From Flavobacteriaceae bacterium CP2B (GTDB lineage Bacteria > Bacteroidota > Bacteroidia > Flavobacteriales > Flavobacteriaceae): a stretch of DNA of 64,000 bases. The notes below the pieces were generated by a model. The model searched no databases, was not told where the DNA came from, and saw only the letters and a program-made list of their open reading frames with translations. The stretch's first letter is position 1, and each line of letters begins with the position of its first letter. The stretch lies in contig LXTR01000005.1 of NCBI GenBank assembly GCA_001683825.1, forward strand, positions 1-64,000. The letters are read 5' to 3'. This document shows positions 35,645 through 44,952 of this stretch, piece by piece. Both the position numbers and the translations under genes were made by a program.

Positions 35645-38196
35645 GGTTTTGGGGTTAAAACTTCGTGCAGGTATTGCTGTAAATTCTTGTGGACCTGGAC
35701 GATTTTGTAGTTGGAGGATAAAATTACAAAATTCTGAAGATCAATCCGGTAATCCCTGTTGTTTTTTAGCAGTTCCACATAACCCAGGGCATAGTCCCTG
35801 GAGGTAAATCCGTGTACCACCACAAACTGGGTTTCAAGGTCATAGAGGTCTGCAGAAACCTGGTTCGGGTAATGGAGGTCCACCATGGATTTCTCCAGCC
35901 GTTCTTTCAGTTTTGCGATTTCGGCTTTCTGATATGTTTTAAAAGGGAACACCACTTTCCAGTTGCCCCTTCCCGCGGCATTGGCCTCCTGGGAAAACTC
36001 CCGGGGCTCCAGTTTTGGCAACTGCTCTTCGATCATTTGCTGCGCCTTCTTGCCTTCCGGGTTGTTGGGGTAGTTCAGGGCCACGTAGTTGAGGGCTTCC
36101 CTGAAGGATTCGTACCCCTGCAACCTGCCAATGGCATTCGCCTTCAGCATTTCAAATTTGGGGACCATGGGGTCGCCCGTATAGTTTTGGATATTCTCCT
36201 CGGCCCCGGTGATGACCCCAAGGAAGTCCTGTGCCCCAAATTGTTCGTAGAGCTGGGCATATTTGGCTTCCGGGCTGTCGGTCGCCTGACTTAGCACCGC
36301 CCGTGGGTTGAGCAGGATCTCCGCGTAACGCGAATCGGGGTGCTTCTGTATGATATTCTCCTTCATCGACAGCGCCAGCGGGCTGCCTTCCTGCTCATAG
36401 ATCTTATACAGGTTGTATTTGGAGGGCAATACCAGGCGCGGGTTGGGATTGGCCTGCAGCACCGCTTCAAGGCGGGCCGCTGCCAGCTGGTTCTCATTGA
36501 ATTTTTCTTTGTAGATCAGGCCCAACTGGTAGTTGGCAAAATTACGTTCTGCCTTGAGGCTGTCTACAGTCGCCTGTTCCCGCGGGATCCTGTCCATATA
36601 ATAGTCCAGGGAAAAGCGCTCCTCGCCCTCAGGTGCCAACCGGGTATTGCCGTCACCGGCCCCAGCCACGGGTCCTTCTTCTGCCGGCATTACCCTGTTT
36701 TTATTGCTCCACCGCCAATTATCCTCCAGTGCCCGCTCCCCCCATTTGTTCTTAAAGTCATTTCGTCCGTACCCCAGGCTGGTAATATTGTAAAAATAGA
36801 ATTTGCCCTTGTTCTGTTTCCCTCCCTGCGATGCCGCAAACGCGGCAAAGCCAGCGGTGATCCGCGCTTCTTCCGCCCTGGCCTCCTCCTCGGCCTTCTC
36901 CCTGAGACGGGCAATATGGGCTTCAAAATACGCCACTTGTTCCCCGGGGGTCATCTGGTAAAGGGCAATCACGCTATCGGCCCTCTGGGCAATCTCTTCA
37001 TAGGTGATCACGTCTTCCAGGTTATCCCGCTTTTTTCGGATATCACGGAACTTCTTGGTATTCTCGGGGAGGTTGGTCAGTACACTGTCGTAAAAGGCCC
37101 CGGCTGTTTTATAGCGGTCCTCATCAAAATGGTAATCGGCCAGGTCTTCATAGTTGAGGGCGTTCAACTGGGGGGTATTGCGCGTGGCACGAAGCGAACG
37201 GTTATAGTAGGAAATACCCAGGCTATCGCTGCCGGTAGCCCTGTGGAATACGGCCAGTTGCCTGTAGATCTTATCCAGGAAGGGCCGGTTCTCCCGGTTC
37301 TCTTCCAGCTTTGTGAGGTATTCCAGGAGGGCCTCCCTGTTCTCGCCGGTGATCCGGGTGTTCTGTATTTTTTGCAGGTGGGCATTGATCATGTACACCC
37401 TGGGCGATTTGCGGTTCAGGCCGATGACCCTGTCATAAGCGAAATTGGCACTGTCCCGGTACCCCATCTGGTCGTACAATTGGCCAATGATATAAAAATA
37501 ACGTCCCTTTTCCGGGTTTTTCCTGGTATAGGCCGCGGCTATCTTCAGGTTTCGGATGGCTGTATCCGGTGCGTTGAGGTTGATATAGGCCTGGGCCATG
37601 ATCGCCCTTGTATCGGCATATTCCTGGGGCCTTAAACGCTCATACTTCAGCAGCCGTTTCAGGTTCTTGAGCGCCAGTTCTTCATTTTCGAGTCGTATAT
37701 GGGTCTTCTCCCGCCAGATGGTGGCCTCGTTCAGCTTGTCGCTGGCGTCGTATTTGCGCAGGATATAGTTAAAGGCCTCCAGGGCGGGGATATAGCGCTG
37801 GTCAAAATAACGGGCTTTCCCCAAAAGCAGGAAGGCCTCGTCGGTCTGTGGGTTGCGCTCCCGGTCCTTGATCTCCATACTGTGTTTCTGTATGGCCTTG
37901 GTGGCTTTTTCTTCGGCCCGGATAAAACTGGGGGTATTGTTTTCGGAATCGAGTTTTATTTCCTCGCTGACCTGTAGGCGTTCTACCGGCAGTATTTCCC
38001 AGTAATTGTCCTGATAGGAGTTGTTCAGGGCTTCCCGCCCTTCTTCAAAAGCCATATGGCCATTGTACAGTACATTGTACCTGGTATTGAGTGCGTGCCA
38101 GTTCCGGTTGACAAAAGCATCTTTCTTTGTAGAACAGGCTGGGAAAAGTATCGCCCATAAAATGGCCCCAAAAATAATTCGCTGACGAAGCTTCAA
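35641..38196 (-). CDS. sprE: Type IX secretion/gliding lipoprotein SprE (PorW)
   Basis: An 851-residue lipoprotein with lipobox FPAC and many TPR-like repeats over most of its length. It is required for type IX secretion and gliding (SprE in Flavobacterium, PorW in Porphyromonas). The N-terminal VNRNWHALNTRYNVLYNGHMAFEEG is characteristic of the family. It opens the operon with bactofilin and the AtpZ gene. Together with gldH it shows that the organism secretes proteins through T9SS. Confidence 0.92.
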   Translation of the reverse strand: MKLRQRIIFGAILWAILFPACSTKKDAFVNRNWHALNTRYNVLYNGHMAFEEGREALNNSYQDNYWEILPVERLQVSEEIKLDSENNTPSFIRAEEKATKAIQKHSMEIKDRERNPQTDEAFLLLGKARYFDQRYIPALEAFNYILRKYDASDKLNEATIWREKTHIRLENEELALKNLKRLLKYERLRPQEYADTRAIMAQAYINLNAPDTAIRNLKIAAAYTRKNPEKGRYFYIIGQLYDQMGYRDSANFAYDRVIGLNRKSPRVYMINAHLQKIQNTRITGENREALLEYLTKLEENRENRPFLDKIYRQLAVFHRATGSDSLGISYYNRSLRATRNTPQLNALNYEDLADYHFDEDRYKTAGAFYDSVLTNLPENTKKFRDIRKKRDNLEDVITYEEIAQRADSVIALYQMTPGEQVAYFEAHIARLREKAEEEARAEEARITAGFAAFAASQGGKQNKGKFYFYNITSLGYGRNDFKNKWGERALEDNWRWSNKNRVMPAEEGPVAGAGDGNTRLAPEGEERFSLDYYMDRIPREQATVDSLKAERNFANYQLGLIYKEKFNENQLAAARLEAVLQANPNPRLVLPSKYNLYKIYEQEGSPLALSMKENIIQKHPDSRYAEILLNPRAVLSQATDSPEAKYAQLYEQFGAQDFLGVITGAEENIQNYTGDPMVPKFEMLKANAIGRLQGYESFREALNYVALNYPNNPEGKKAQQMIEEQLPKLEPREFSQEANAAGRGNWKVVFPFKTYQKAEIAKLKERLEKSMVDLHYPNQVSADLYDLETQFVVVHGFTSRDYALGYVELLKNNRDYRIDLQNFVILSSNYKIVQVHKNLQQYLHEVLTPKP

Positions 38197-38275
38197 AATT
38201 CGCTGTATTCGTTCGTAACCTTAACTAAAAAAGCAGGGCTTTAGTATACGGATGCAGAGGAAATGTTGTGAGGCG

Positions 38276-38349
38276 TTCCCGCCGGGGGTCCGGGACAGGC
38301 TCCCCGGCAATCCGGTTCAACACCCGGACCCGGCCGACCCGGGCGGGAA
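38276..38349. repeat. Long imperfect hairpin between sprE and the PaaE-like gene
   Basis: Outer arms TTCCCGCC (38276-38283) and GGCGGGAA (38342-38349). Inner arms GGGTCCGGG (38286-38294) and CCCGGACCC (38323-38331). A 28-base loop has its own CCGG pair. It lies in a divergent promoter region, where no gene ends. Confidence 0.65.
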
Positions 38350-38452
38350 AGTGCCCGTCCTTTCAAGGGGAGGCCCCGGTGAAGTCCATGGCAGAAGCAT
38401 ATCCGGACGGCACTTTTTTGAACTTTCCATTTTTTATGGCGCCCGCAATGCT

Positions 38453-38460
38453 TAGTTTTG
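38453..38460 (+). promoter_or_regulatory. Candidate -7 promoter element of the PaaE-like gene
   Basis: TAGTTTTG, an exact consensus match 17 bases before the ATG at 38477. A T-rich -33 stretch lies about 20 bases upstream but without a clear TTTG. Confidence 0.45.
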
Positions 38461-38476
38461 CAACAAATTTGTGAAA

Positions 38477-39526
38477 ATGACGCATTTCCATCCCCTCAAG
38501 GTCCAACATATCCGCCCGCTTACCCCTGACGCTGTAGCGATTACCTTCCACATACCCAAGGAGCTTATACAAACCTTCGCGTTCACCGCCGGCCAATATA
38601 TAACCATCAAAAAAGAACTCAAAGGAAAAGAGTTGCGAAGGGCGTATTCCATCAGTTCCTCGCCCCGCAAGGATTCGATCACCATTGGCGTTAAAAAGGT
38701 GGACCGGGGCGGATTTTCCGATTTTGCCAACTCGAGGCTCAGGGAAGGGGATGTCCTCGAGGTGATGCCTCCGGAAGGACGCTTTGTCTTTAAACCTGCC
38801 TCCTCACCCAAAAAGGTGGTGGCGGTGGCAGCAGGTAGCGGGATTACCCCAATTATGAGCATCGCACGCACAGTGCTGGAAAGCAACCCCTCCAACATTT
38901 TTGTCTTGCTGTACGGGAACAAATCCTACAAAGAAACCATGTTCTATACGGAATTGGTGAAACTGCAACTGGAACACCCCAAACAGTTCTTCCTGTATTT
39001 TACCCTTAGCCAGGCGAAAGAAGAAGAATCGCTTTTTGGGAGGATCGATACGTCGACGATCAAATATGTGCTCAAAAACAAACACAAGGGGCAGGCGTTT
39101 GACGATTACTACGTCTGCGGACCCGAAGCCATGATACAACTGGTGATGGATACCCTGAAAGGCGATGGGGTAGCGGAAGAAAAGATCCATTACGAATTAT
39201 TTACGAGTACCGAAATAAAAGACGAACTTCCGGAAAAGCCCGAGGGCAAAACCCAGCTTACCGTCATCCTGGACGATGAGGAATTTACGTTTGCGATGGA
39301 CAAAGGCACCAAAGTGCTGGACGCCGTGTTAAAGGAAAATATCGATGCCCCCTATTCCTGCCAGGGCGGGGTTTGCAGTACCTGTATCGCCCGGATCAGG
39401 GAAGGACGGGCCGAAATGGAAAAGAACCAGATCCTTACCGACGGGGAAATTGCCGAAGGCTTTATCCTCACCTGCCAGGCCCATCCCCTCACGCCTGTGC
39501 TGAAGGTAGACTATGATGACGTATAG
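38477..39526 (+). CDS. PaaE-like ferredoxin reductase with 2Fe-2S domain
   Basis: A 349-residue flavoprotein that moves electrons from NAD(P)H to a monooxygenase or another acceptor. Domains: FAD-binding with RAYSISSSP (about 55-63), NAD-binding with AAGSGITPIMS, and a C-terminal plant-type ferredoxin domain with CQGGVCSTC and a later Cys in LTCQAHP. The domain order matches PaaE of phenylacetyl-CoA epoxidase, but no paaABCD genes are nearby, so its partner is unknown. The ATG at 38477 was chosen over the GTG two codons earlier. Confidence 0.9.
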   Translation: MTHFHPLKVQHIRPLTPDAVAITFHIPKELIQTFAFTAGQYITIKKELKGKELRRAYSISSSPRKDSITIGVKKVDRGGFSDFANSRLREGDVLEVMPPEGRFVFKPASSPKKVVAVAAGSGITPIMSIARTVLESNPSNIFVLLYGNKSYKETMFYTELVKLQLEHPKQFFLYFTLSQAKEEESLFGRIDTSTIKYVLKNKHKGQAFDDYYVCGPEAMIQLVMDTLKGDGVAEEKIHYELFTSTEIKDELPEKPEGKTQLTVILDDEEFTFAMDKGTKVLDAVLKENIDAPYSCQGGVCSTCIARIREGRAEMEKNQILTDGEIAEGFILTCQAHPLTPVLKVDYDDV

Positions 39527-39556
39527 GGACGGGGCCGCCTTGGCCTGACTACATCC

Positions 39557-40330
39557 TTACCCAAAAGCCTGCTCCAGGACCTTACTGGCATGGGCATACC
39601 CTATCTGAAAGGCTTTTTCAAGGCTGCGCTTATCCAGGACCCCGATGGACTCCAGTTCCTTGGGCTCGAATAACAGGTCGCAGCTGGCTATTTTCTGGTT
39701 GTTGATAGCATAGATCATGAGGGCGGTAGTGCGGTTGGTAAGCTGCAGCGAAGTGCGGATGGCGTCCCTGCCTACCTCCTTTACCACCGAGACATTGCTG
39801 CCGATCAGGTAGTCGCATTGCGAAGCGATGGGCTCAGAGGGAAAGTTATTCATTATACCCCCGTCGGCATAAAGGCATCTGTTGATCTCGACCGGGCTGA
39901 ATACAGGGGGCAGGGCGGCCGACGCCAAAAGCGGTCGTATCAGCTCCCCCCGGTGAAAGACTTCTTGTGTGCCTTTTTGAAGGTTGGTCGTGGTGACGTA
40001 CAGGCGTTTTTGCAGGGATTCAAAGGTGTCCCCGGGGAAGTACTCTTTAAAAATCCCCACATACCGGTCGGTATCCAGGAGTCCGGGTTTGTTGATGGTC
40101 AGGAAATTATACCTGAACAAAGGGGTCTTCCTGAAGAAATTCATCATTCCGGCATGGTCGTGCCCATGGGCATAAAGCCCCCCTACGATGGCCCCCACGC
40201 TGGTCCCCGATACCACCGAAGGCCGGATCCCGTAGGCGTCAAGGGCCCGTAAAAGGCCAATATGGGCCATCCCCCTGACCCCACCGCCAGACAACACCAG
40301 CCCGATTGACCGTTCCTGTAACGCTTCCAT
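39557..40330 (-). CDS. Patatin-like phospholipase
   Basis: A 257-residue serine lipase. The patatin features are the oxyanion loop LSGGGVRGMAHIG (13-25), nucleophile S44 in GTSVG and D156 in DGG. It lacks the POTRA and barrel parts of longer relatives such as PlpD, so it should be cytosolic or peripheral. It is the last gene of the cbpA-trxA operon, 29 bases after the unknown gene. Confidence 0.93.
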   Translation of the reverse strand: MEALQERSIGLVLSGGGVRGMAHIGLLRALDAYGIRPSVVSGTSVGAIVGGLYAHGHDHAGMMNFFRKTPLFRYNFLTINKPGLLDTDRYVGIFKEYFPGDTFESLQKRLYVTTTNLQKGTQEVFHRGELIRPLLASAALPPVFSPVEINRCLYADGGIMNNFPSEPIASQCDYLIGSNVSVVKEVGRDAIRTSLQLTNRTTALMIYAINNQKIASCDLLFEPKELESIGVLDKRSLEKAFQIGYAHASKVLEQAFG

Positions 40331-40359
40331 AGTTCGGGGATACGCTTGTTCCCGCCGTT

Positions 40360-40725
40360 TTAACCAAGTTCATCCAATACTTTCCGAAGTAGCTCCAATT
40401 GTAAAGAACCGGTATAGGGGTTCTCTGGCTCTCCATTGCAAAGGACGAGATAAAATCCCAATTTGGAAACCCTCCACTCCCGGGATGCCTCGTGTTTTTG
40501 CAGGTCTATCGCATAATAATACCTGAAGTGCTTCCTGGGCTCGACCCCCAGGTTCTTACAGATACGGATAGCCCTGTTCACCGCCTTATGCAGGGTATAG
40601 GCATCTTGGAACCCATAGTGCGCGAATGATCGTGAGGAATACGGCATCCTGCTGAAATCGAATGCTTCCTCAAACGCTTCCAGGGCTTTCAACAACCGGG
40701 CATCAAAAAGGGTTAGGCCGGCCAT
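40360..40725 (-). CDS. Small conserved-type protein of unknown function
   Basis: A 121-residue soluble protein that I do not recognise. It is basic and aromatic-rich, without signal peptide, membrane segment or metal motif (IDLQKHEASREWRVSKLGFY). The start at 40725 (MAGLTLFDARLL) lies two bases from the trxA stop. The longer frame runs antisense-like through trxA and was rejected. Its place right after thioredoxin suggests cotranscription. Confidence 0.75.
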   Translation of the reverse strand: MAGLTLFDARLLKALEAFEEAFDFSRMPYSSRSFAHYGFQDAYTLHKAVNRAIRICKNLGVEPRKHFRYYYAIDLQKHEASREWRVSKLGFYLVLCNGEPENPYTGSLQLELLRKVLDELG

Positions 40726-40726
40726 C

Positions 40727-41026
40727 TCAAATGTTCTTTTGGAGGTGTTGCAATACCTGTTGTTTATCGGCCACCCCCGAGGTCTTCCAGAGGATCTCCC
40801 CCTGTTTGAAAAGGATGAGCGTGGGGACCCCCCGCACCTGGTACCGGGCGGCAATTTCCTGGTTTTTATCCACATCGATCTTAATGATCCTGGCTTTATC
40901 CCCCACTTCCCTGGCCACTTCCTGGAGAATGGGGCCCTGCACTTTGCAGGGGCCACACCATTCGGCGTGGAAATCGACGAGGACGGGGGTATCCGAGGCT
41001 ACCAACTGATTAAAATTTGCTTTCAT
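40727..41026 (-). CDS. trxA: Thioredoxin
   Basis: A 99-residue cytosolic thiol-disulfide reductase with WCGPCK (23-28) and the cis-Pro loop VRGVPTLILF. It follows cbpA by four bases. No signal peptide is present, so it is not a periplasmic form. Confidence 0.95.
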   Translation of the reverse strand: MKANFNQLVASDTPVLVDFHAEWCGPCKVQGPILQEVAREVGDKARIIKIDVDKNQEIAARYQVRGVPTLILFKQGEILWKTSGVADKQQVLQHLQKNI

Positions 41027-41030
41027 TTTG

Positions 41031-41957
41031 CTACGTTTTTACATTCATTGTATCCCTTAGCTTCCCAAGGAGTTCTTTTTGGGAGGGGGTCAACTGCGCG
41101 GGCAGTTTAACCTCCAGGGTCAGGAACAAGTCCCCAAACTGTCCCGGTTTGGCGTAAACCGGCATCCCTTTGCCTTTCAGCCGTACTTGCTTGCCATTCT
41201 GTGTCCCTTCCCTGACCCGTACATTCACTTTGCCCGAGAGGGTCACAATTTCTACCTGCCCCCCCAGGAGGGCGTCGAACATGCTGATATCTGCCTTCAT
41301 ATAGAGGTCGTCCCCCCTTCGTTCAAAGACCGGGTGCGGTTGTACCAGTACCTTTACATAAAGGTCGCCCGCAGTGCCACGGGCCCCTTTCTGCCCTTTG
41401 CCTTTTGCCCTTAGCTGCAACCCGCTGTAGGCCCCCGGCTTTATCTTTAGCTTGATTTTATTCCCGTCCAGGTCAAGGATGCGCTCGGTCCCGCTGTAAG
41501 CTTCCTGCAGACTTATGTGCAGTTCCCCCATGACGTCGGTCCCGGGAAAATCACGGCCCGATTTTCCAAAACCGGCTTCCCTCCCGCCGAAGAAAGACTC
41601 AAAAATATCCGAAAAATCATAGGTGCCCCCAGGGCCGGAGGCCGAACTGTACTGCTGCCCCGGGCCCCTTGGCCGCTGGGAGCGGTTCTTCATCTCCATG
41701 AATTCCTCAAAACTGTGCCCCGACTGTTGGAAAAGCTCCCAATCTGTCCCCAGGGCATCGTACTGTTTCCGCTTTTCGGCATTGCCCAGTACCTGATACG
41801 CCTCCGAAATCTCCTTGAACCGCTCTTCCTTGGCCTTGTTGCCTTTGGTTTTGTCAGGATGGTATTCCGTGGCCAGTTTCCGGTAGGCCTTCTTGATGTC
41901 CTTCTCGCTGGCATTCTTGTCAACTCCCAGTATTTGATAGTAATCCTTATATGCCAT
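41031..41957 (-). CDS. cbpA: DnaJ-family cochaperone, CbpA type
   Basis: A 308-residue Hsp40 that delivers substrates to DnaK. The J domain carries HPD (33-35) in EYHPDKT. A Gly/Phe-rich linker (about 75-120) and two DnaJ C-terminal domains follow. The four zinc-binding Cys repeats of full DnaJ are absent, which defines the CbpA type. It is first in the operon with trxA. Confidence 0.94.
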   Translation of the reverse strand: MAYKDYYQILGVDKNASEKDIKKAYRKLATEYHPDKTKGNKAKEERFKEISEAYQVLGNAEKRKQYDALGTDWELFQQSGHSFEEFMEMKNRSQRPRGPGQQYSSASGPGGTYDFSDIFESFFGGREAGFGKSGRDFPGTDVMGELHISLQEAYSGTERILDLDGNKIKLKIKPGAYSGLQLRAKGKGQKGARGTAGDLYVKVLVQPHPVFERRGDDLYMKADISMFDALLGGQVEIVTLSGKVNVRVREGTQNGKQVRLKGKGMPVYAKPGQFGDLFLTLEVKLPAQLTPSQKELLGKLRDTMNVKT

Positions 41958-42015
41958 TTGATGTTATTTTATCCTGCAAAATATCCTGTTCCCAAAAAAT
42001 CGCGCCGCCTGGTCC

Positions 42016-42027
42016 GTTCCCGGGAAC
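42016..42027. repeat. 12-base palindrome upstream of cbpA
   Basis: GTTCCCGGGAAC, a perfect palindrome about 60 bases before the cbpA start and just after the htrA terminator. It might be an operator. No regulator is known for it. Confidence 0.45.
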
Positions 42028-42033
42028 CTCCCT

Positions 42034-42056
42034 TAAAAAGGGGGCCTAATGCCCCC
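42034..42056 (-). terminator. Terminator of htrA
   Basis: On the minus strand GGGGGC-ATTAG-GCCCCC followed by TTTTTAAGG. It starts seven bases after the htrA stop. Confidence 0.85.
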
Positions 42057-42062
42057 CGTTTC

Positions 42063-43604
42063 TTATGGTTCCATGCCAAAGGCATAGTAATAGTTGCCAG
42101 GCTGGCCCTCGTAGCGGCCTTCCAGCATAATGCCCCCCTGTTTGCCTTTGAGGGCATTGGCAAGCCCCTTTACATCGCGGACTTCCTTTCCATCTACCCT
42201 GGTAATAATAAAGCCTTCACGCATCTGCGTTTCCCTCCGGAGTTTTCCGGGATACAGGGTAGTTACCTTTACCCCGCCGCCAATATCGAGTTTGCGGGCC
42301 GTCTCCTGATCCAGGGTCTCAAACTCGGCCCCCAGAAAATGCAACGCTTCCCGGTTCTCTACCTTCACAAGTTCCGTACTCCCGCCGATCCCTTCCAGGA
42401 CTACTTCCTTGATCTGTTCTTTCCCGTTGCGAAGGAACGTCAGGCTGATCTTGTCCCCGGGCCGGTGCCTGGCGATCAGTTCCTGCAAGGCAGGGGAGGT
42501 ATTTGTCGGCCGGCCATCCACTTCGAGGATGATATCCCCCTCTTTCAGGCCCGCTTTATCCGCCGCGCTGTTCGGGGTCACGGCGGCCACATAGACCCCT
42601 TGAGTAAATTCAATCCCCTTTTCTTTTGCCAGGTGTCCATTGATCGTCTGTATGCTCACCCCAAGGACACCCCGCTGCACCGTACCGTATTTCAGGAGGT
42701 CTTCTACCACCTTGGTGACGATATTGCTCGGTACCGCAAAGCCATAGCCATTATAGGTGCCCGTACGGCTGGCGATGGCCGTATTGATCCCGATGAGGCC
42801 ACCATCCAGGTTGACCAGGGCCCCGCCGCTGTTCCCCGGGTTGATGGCCGCATCGGTCTGTATGAAGCTCTCTACAGCGAACTTTTCCTTGTTGATGTTG
42901 ATGTTCCTCGCCTTGGCGCTGACGATGCCGGCAGTTACCGTTGAGGTAAGGCTGAAGGGGTTGCCCACGGCCAGGACCCATTCCCCAACCTCGACGTCGT
43001 CTGAGTCCACCAAAGGCAGCGCTTTCAGGTTTTCGGCCTCAATCTGCAACAGCGCGAGGTCCGTAGTGGGGTCGGTGCCAATCACCCTTGCCTTGTAGGT
43101 CCCGTTGTTGTGCAGGGTTACCTCGATTTCATCGGCCTGGTCTATCACGTGGTTGTTGGTGATGACATACCCTTTTTCATTGATGATTACTCCAGAACCA
43201 CTACCTACCATGGGTTGTGGGGCCCATCGTTCGCCCTCCTCCCCAGGGGTCCCTTCTTTATCCCCGAAAGGATGGAATTTAAAGAATTCCCGGAAAGGGT
43301 CTGGCAATTGCCGGTAGTCAAATTGCCGCATCTCCCCCGCCCCGGCAGACCGCGTACTGGTCACGTGCACCACAGCGTCCAATACTTTTCGGGCGGTAGC
43401 CGTAAAATCCAGGGGCACCATGTCCCCTTCCTTATCCGTGGTATAAAGTGCCTGGTGTCCCGCCCTGGTGTCCAGGTGCCTGATCGTCACCGGCTCCGGC
43501 CTGAAAAACTGAAAGCCCGCGACCACCATCAAACTCACCGCCAGGGCGATAAGCCCCGAATACCAATAGGTTTTTTTGCTCGAAGATTTCTGTTCAGTCT
43601 TCAT
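42063..43604 (-). CDS. HtrA/DegP-type periplasmic serine protease
   Basis: A 513-residue envelope protease and chaperone. It has one N-terminal membrane helix (about 14-34), a trypsin-like domain with triad H152 (NNHVID), D182 (TTDLALL) and S259 (NPGNSGGAL), and two PDZ domains (about 320-400 and 420-505). It degrades misfolded periplasmic proteins. It lies alone with its own terminator, upstream of cbpA. Confidence 0.95.
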   Translation of the reverse strand: MKTEQKSSSKKTYWYSGLIALAVSLMVVAGFQFFRPEPVTIRHLDTRAGHQALYTTDKEGDMVPLDFTATARKVLDAVVHVTSTRSAGAGEMRQFDYRQLPDPFREFFKFHPFGDKEGTPGEEGERWAPQPMVGSGSGVIINEKGYVITNNHVIDQADEIEVTLHNNGTYKARVIGTDPTTDLALLQIEAENLKALPLVDSDDVEVGEWVLAVGNPFSLTSTVTAGIVSAKARNININKEKFAVESFIQTDAAINPGNSGGALVNLDGGLIGINTAIASRTGTYNGYGFAVPSNIVTKVVEDLLKYGTVQRGVLGVSIQTINGHLAKEKGIEFTQGVYVAAVTPNSAADKAGLKEGDIILEVDGRPTNTSPALQELIARHRPGDKISLTFLRNGKEQIKEVVLEGIGGSTELVKVENREALHFLGAEFETLDQETARKLDIGGGVKVTTLYPGKLRRETQMREGFIITRVDGKEVRDVKGLANALKGKQGGIMLEGRYEGQPGNYYYAFGMEP

Positions 43605-44170
43605 ATCCCTGTGTTTTAGTTGCTATTACCCCGGCATTCGCCGGAGGTACTGTTAAACTTCATTTATTGCCTGATCTTCAAATACGCGCTGCGGGCCCCT
43701 TCCCGGTCCGGCGCCTTTGGAATCCCCTCCTTTGGCCTCCGCCTGCAATTATGGCATATTTACTGTCATATTGGCGCGTCCCGGGGCCGTCCCGGGCCTC
43801 ATGGGTGAAAGCGCGGAATTGCCTGCTTCCCCGGCACATAACCGCCAGAGGGTTGATTTTCCCCGGGATGGCGTCCTGCAGGCCCCCGTTGGGCTGCAGG
43901 TAGTTCACAGCTCCCATGCAACGCCAATAAAGGGGAACAAATCCCGTACCAAACCCTGTCCTTGAAGGAGCTATCCGGGGGAGGGGTTTTTCCGCGGGCA
44001 GCAGGCCAACACTTTTCTTTGGGTGGAGGCCGGCCGGGAGTTGGCAACAGGATCCCGGTTACGGCGGACGATATGGGTGGCCATGGCCCGAAAACATCGC
44101 CAAAGGGCCAAATACGATGTAAAAATCCGCAGCACGAAGGCCACAAAGTTGCCATTGGTCGAAGAATTTC

Positions 44171-44188
44171 ACCGACCAAGTGGTCGGT
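44171..44188. promoter_or_regulatory. Candidate TetR-family operator
   Basis: ACCGACC-AAGT-GGTCGGT, seven-base perfect arms of the ACCGACC/GGTCGGT kind often bound by TetR-family proteins. It lies 150 bases upstream of the tetR-type gene. Confidence 0.55.
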
Positions 44189-44297
44189 CTTCCGATACGG
44201 CGACCTGCCATTCAGCCGATTTTTGACAACTGGACGAATTTTTTGGGCCCTACATCCCCTAATCCTAAAAAAAAGGTACCTCCGGGGGTTCTTTGTT

Positions 44298-44315
44298 ACA
44301 GACGAAACGGTCTGT
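44298..44315. promoter_or_regulatory. Second candidate operator upstream of the TetR gene
   Basis: ACAGAC-GAAACG-GTCTGT, six-base perfect arms, 22 bases before the ATG at 44338. It differs from the first palindrome in arm sequence but shares the AGAC/GTCT and GACC/GGTC character. Confidence 0.5.
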
Positions 44316-44337
44316 GAAGACCCAAAACCCAAATCCC

Positions 44338-44952
44338 ATGAATAAGAACCTACAACGCATGGCCACCATGCACCGAATGCAAGTAAAAGGCCTTGAATTG
44401 TTCTACCGACAGGGCTATTACAACACCAGTATAGACGATATTCTGAAATCCCTGGAACTTTCCAAAGGCGCCTTTTACCACCATTTTGATTCCAAGGAGG
44501 ATTTTTTCATCAGTATTGTACAGAACCTCATCGTACAAAAGGTATACGCCCTGCTGATAGAGCCGTTGGAGCGCAAGGGGGAGCCCTTTACCGCCCTTAT
44601 AGAATGTTTTGACAACGCCTTGTTGACGGCCGAGAACAACGAAATGGACCACGGCTTTGTGCTGGGAAACTTCATGACGGAGTTCAATGGGCGGAACCCG
44701 GAGATCATGAAGTACCTGACCGATCTATACAAAGTATGGGAGGTAAACCTGGTAACCGCCTTACAACGTGGCAAATCCGACGGGTTCGTAGACCGCCACG
44801 TAGACGTAGAGGGGGTGGCTACCTATATCATTTCCTCCTACTTCGGGCTGAGGACATTAATGGTGGAAGGGAATGCCCGCTCATTGCGATATAACTATAT
44901 ACAGCAGTTACGGGGGTATTGCAGGACGCTGCGTCCTAAGGCCGCGGTATAG
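44338..44952 (+). CDS. TetR/AcrR-family transcriptional regulator
   Basis: A 204-residue repressor. The N-terminal helix-turn-helix is standard: ELFYRQGYYNTSIDDILKSLELSKGAFYHHFDSKEDFF (about 18-55). The C-terminal ligand-binding domain is alpha-helical and resembles the TetR_C group of the fatty acid/quinone type only loosely. No enzyme or transporter lies beside it in the same orientation, so its targets must lie elsewhere or be itself. The start at 44338 matches relatives. The frame overlaps the stop of the convergent GT9 gene by 17 bases. Confidence 0.9.
   Translation: MNKNLQRMATMHRMQVKGLELFYRQGYYNTSIDDILKSLELSKGAFYHHFDSKEDFFISIVQNLIVQKVYALLIEPLERKGEPFTALIECFDNALLTAENNEMDHGFVLGNFMTEFNGRNPEIMKYLTDLYKVWEVNLVTALQRGKSDGFVDRHVDVEGVATYIISSYFGLRTLMVEGNARSLRYNYIQQLRGYCRTLRPKAAV

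Larger units (their letters stand above)
43605..44337. other. Gene-free interval between htrA and the TetR gene
   Basis: About 730 bases with only low-complexity frames. It contains an imperfect stem CTGCAGGCCC/GGGCTGCAG (43876-43899) and two palindromes near the TetR start. No RNA gene was recognised. Confidence 0.55.

Noticed and set aside
43799-44332. 177-codon minus-strand frame before the TetR gene
   Set aside because: The composition is Pro/Arg/Trp-rich, with no motif and no ribosome binding site, and it covers the palindromes upstream of the regulator.
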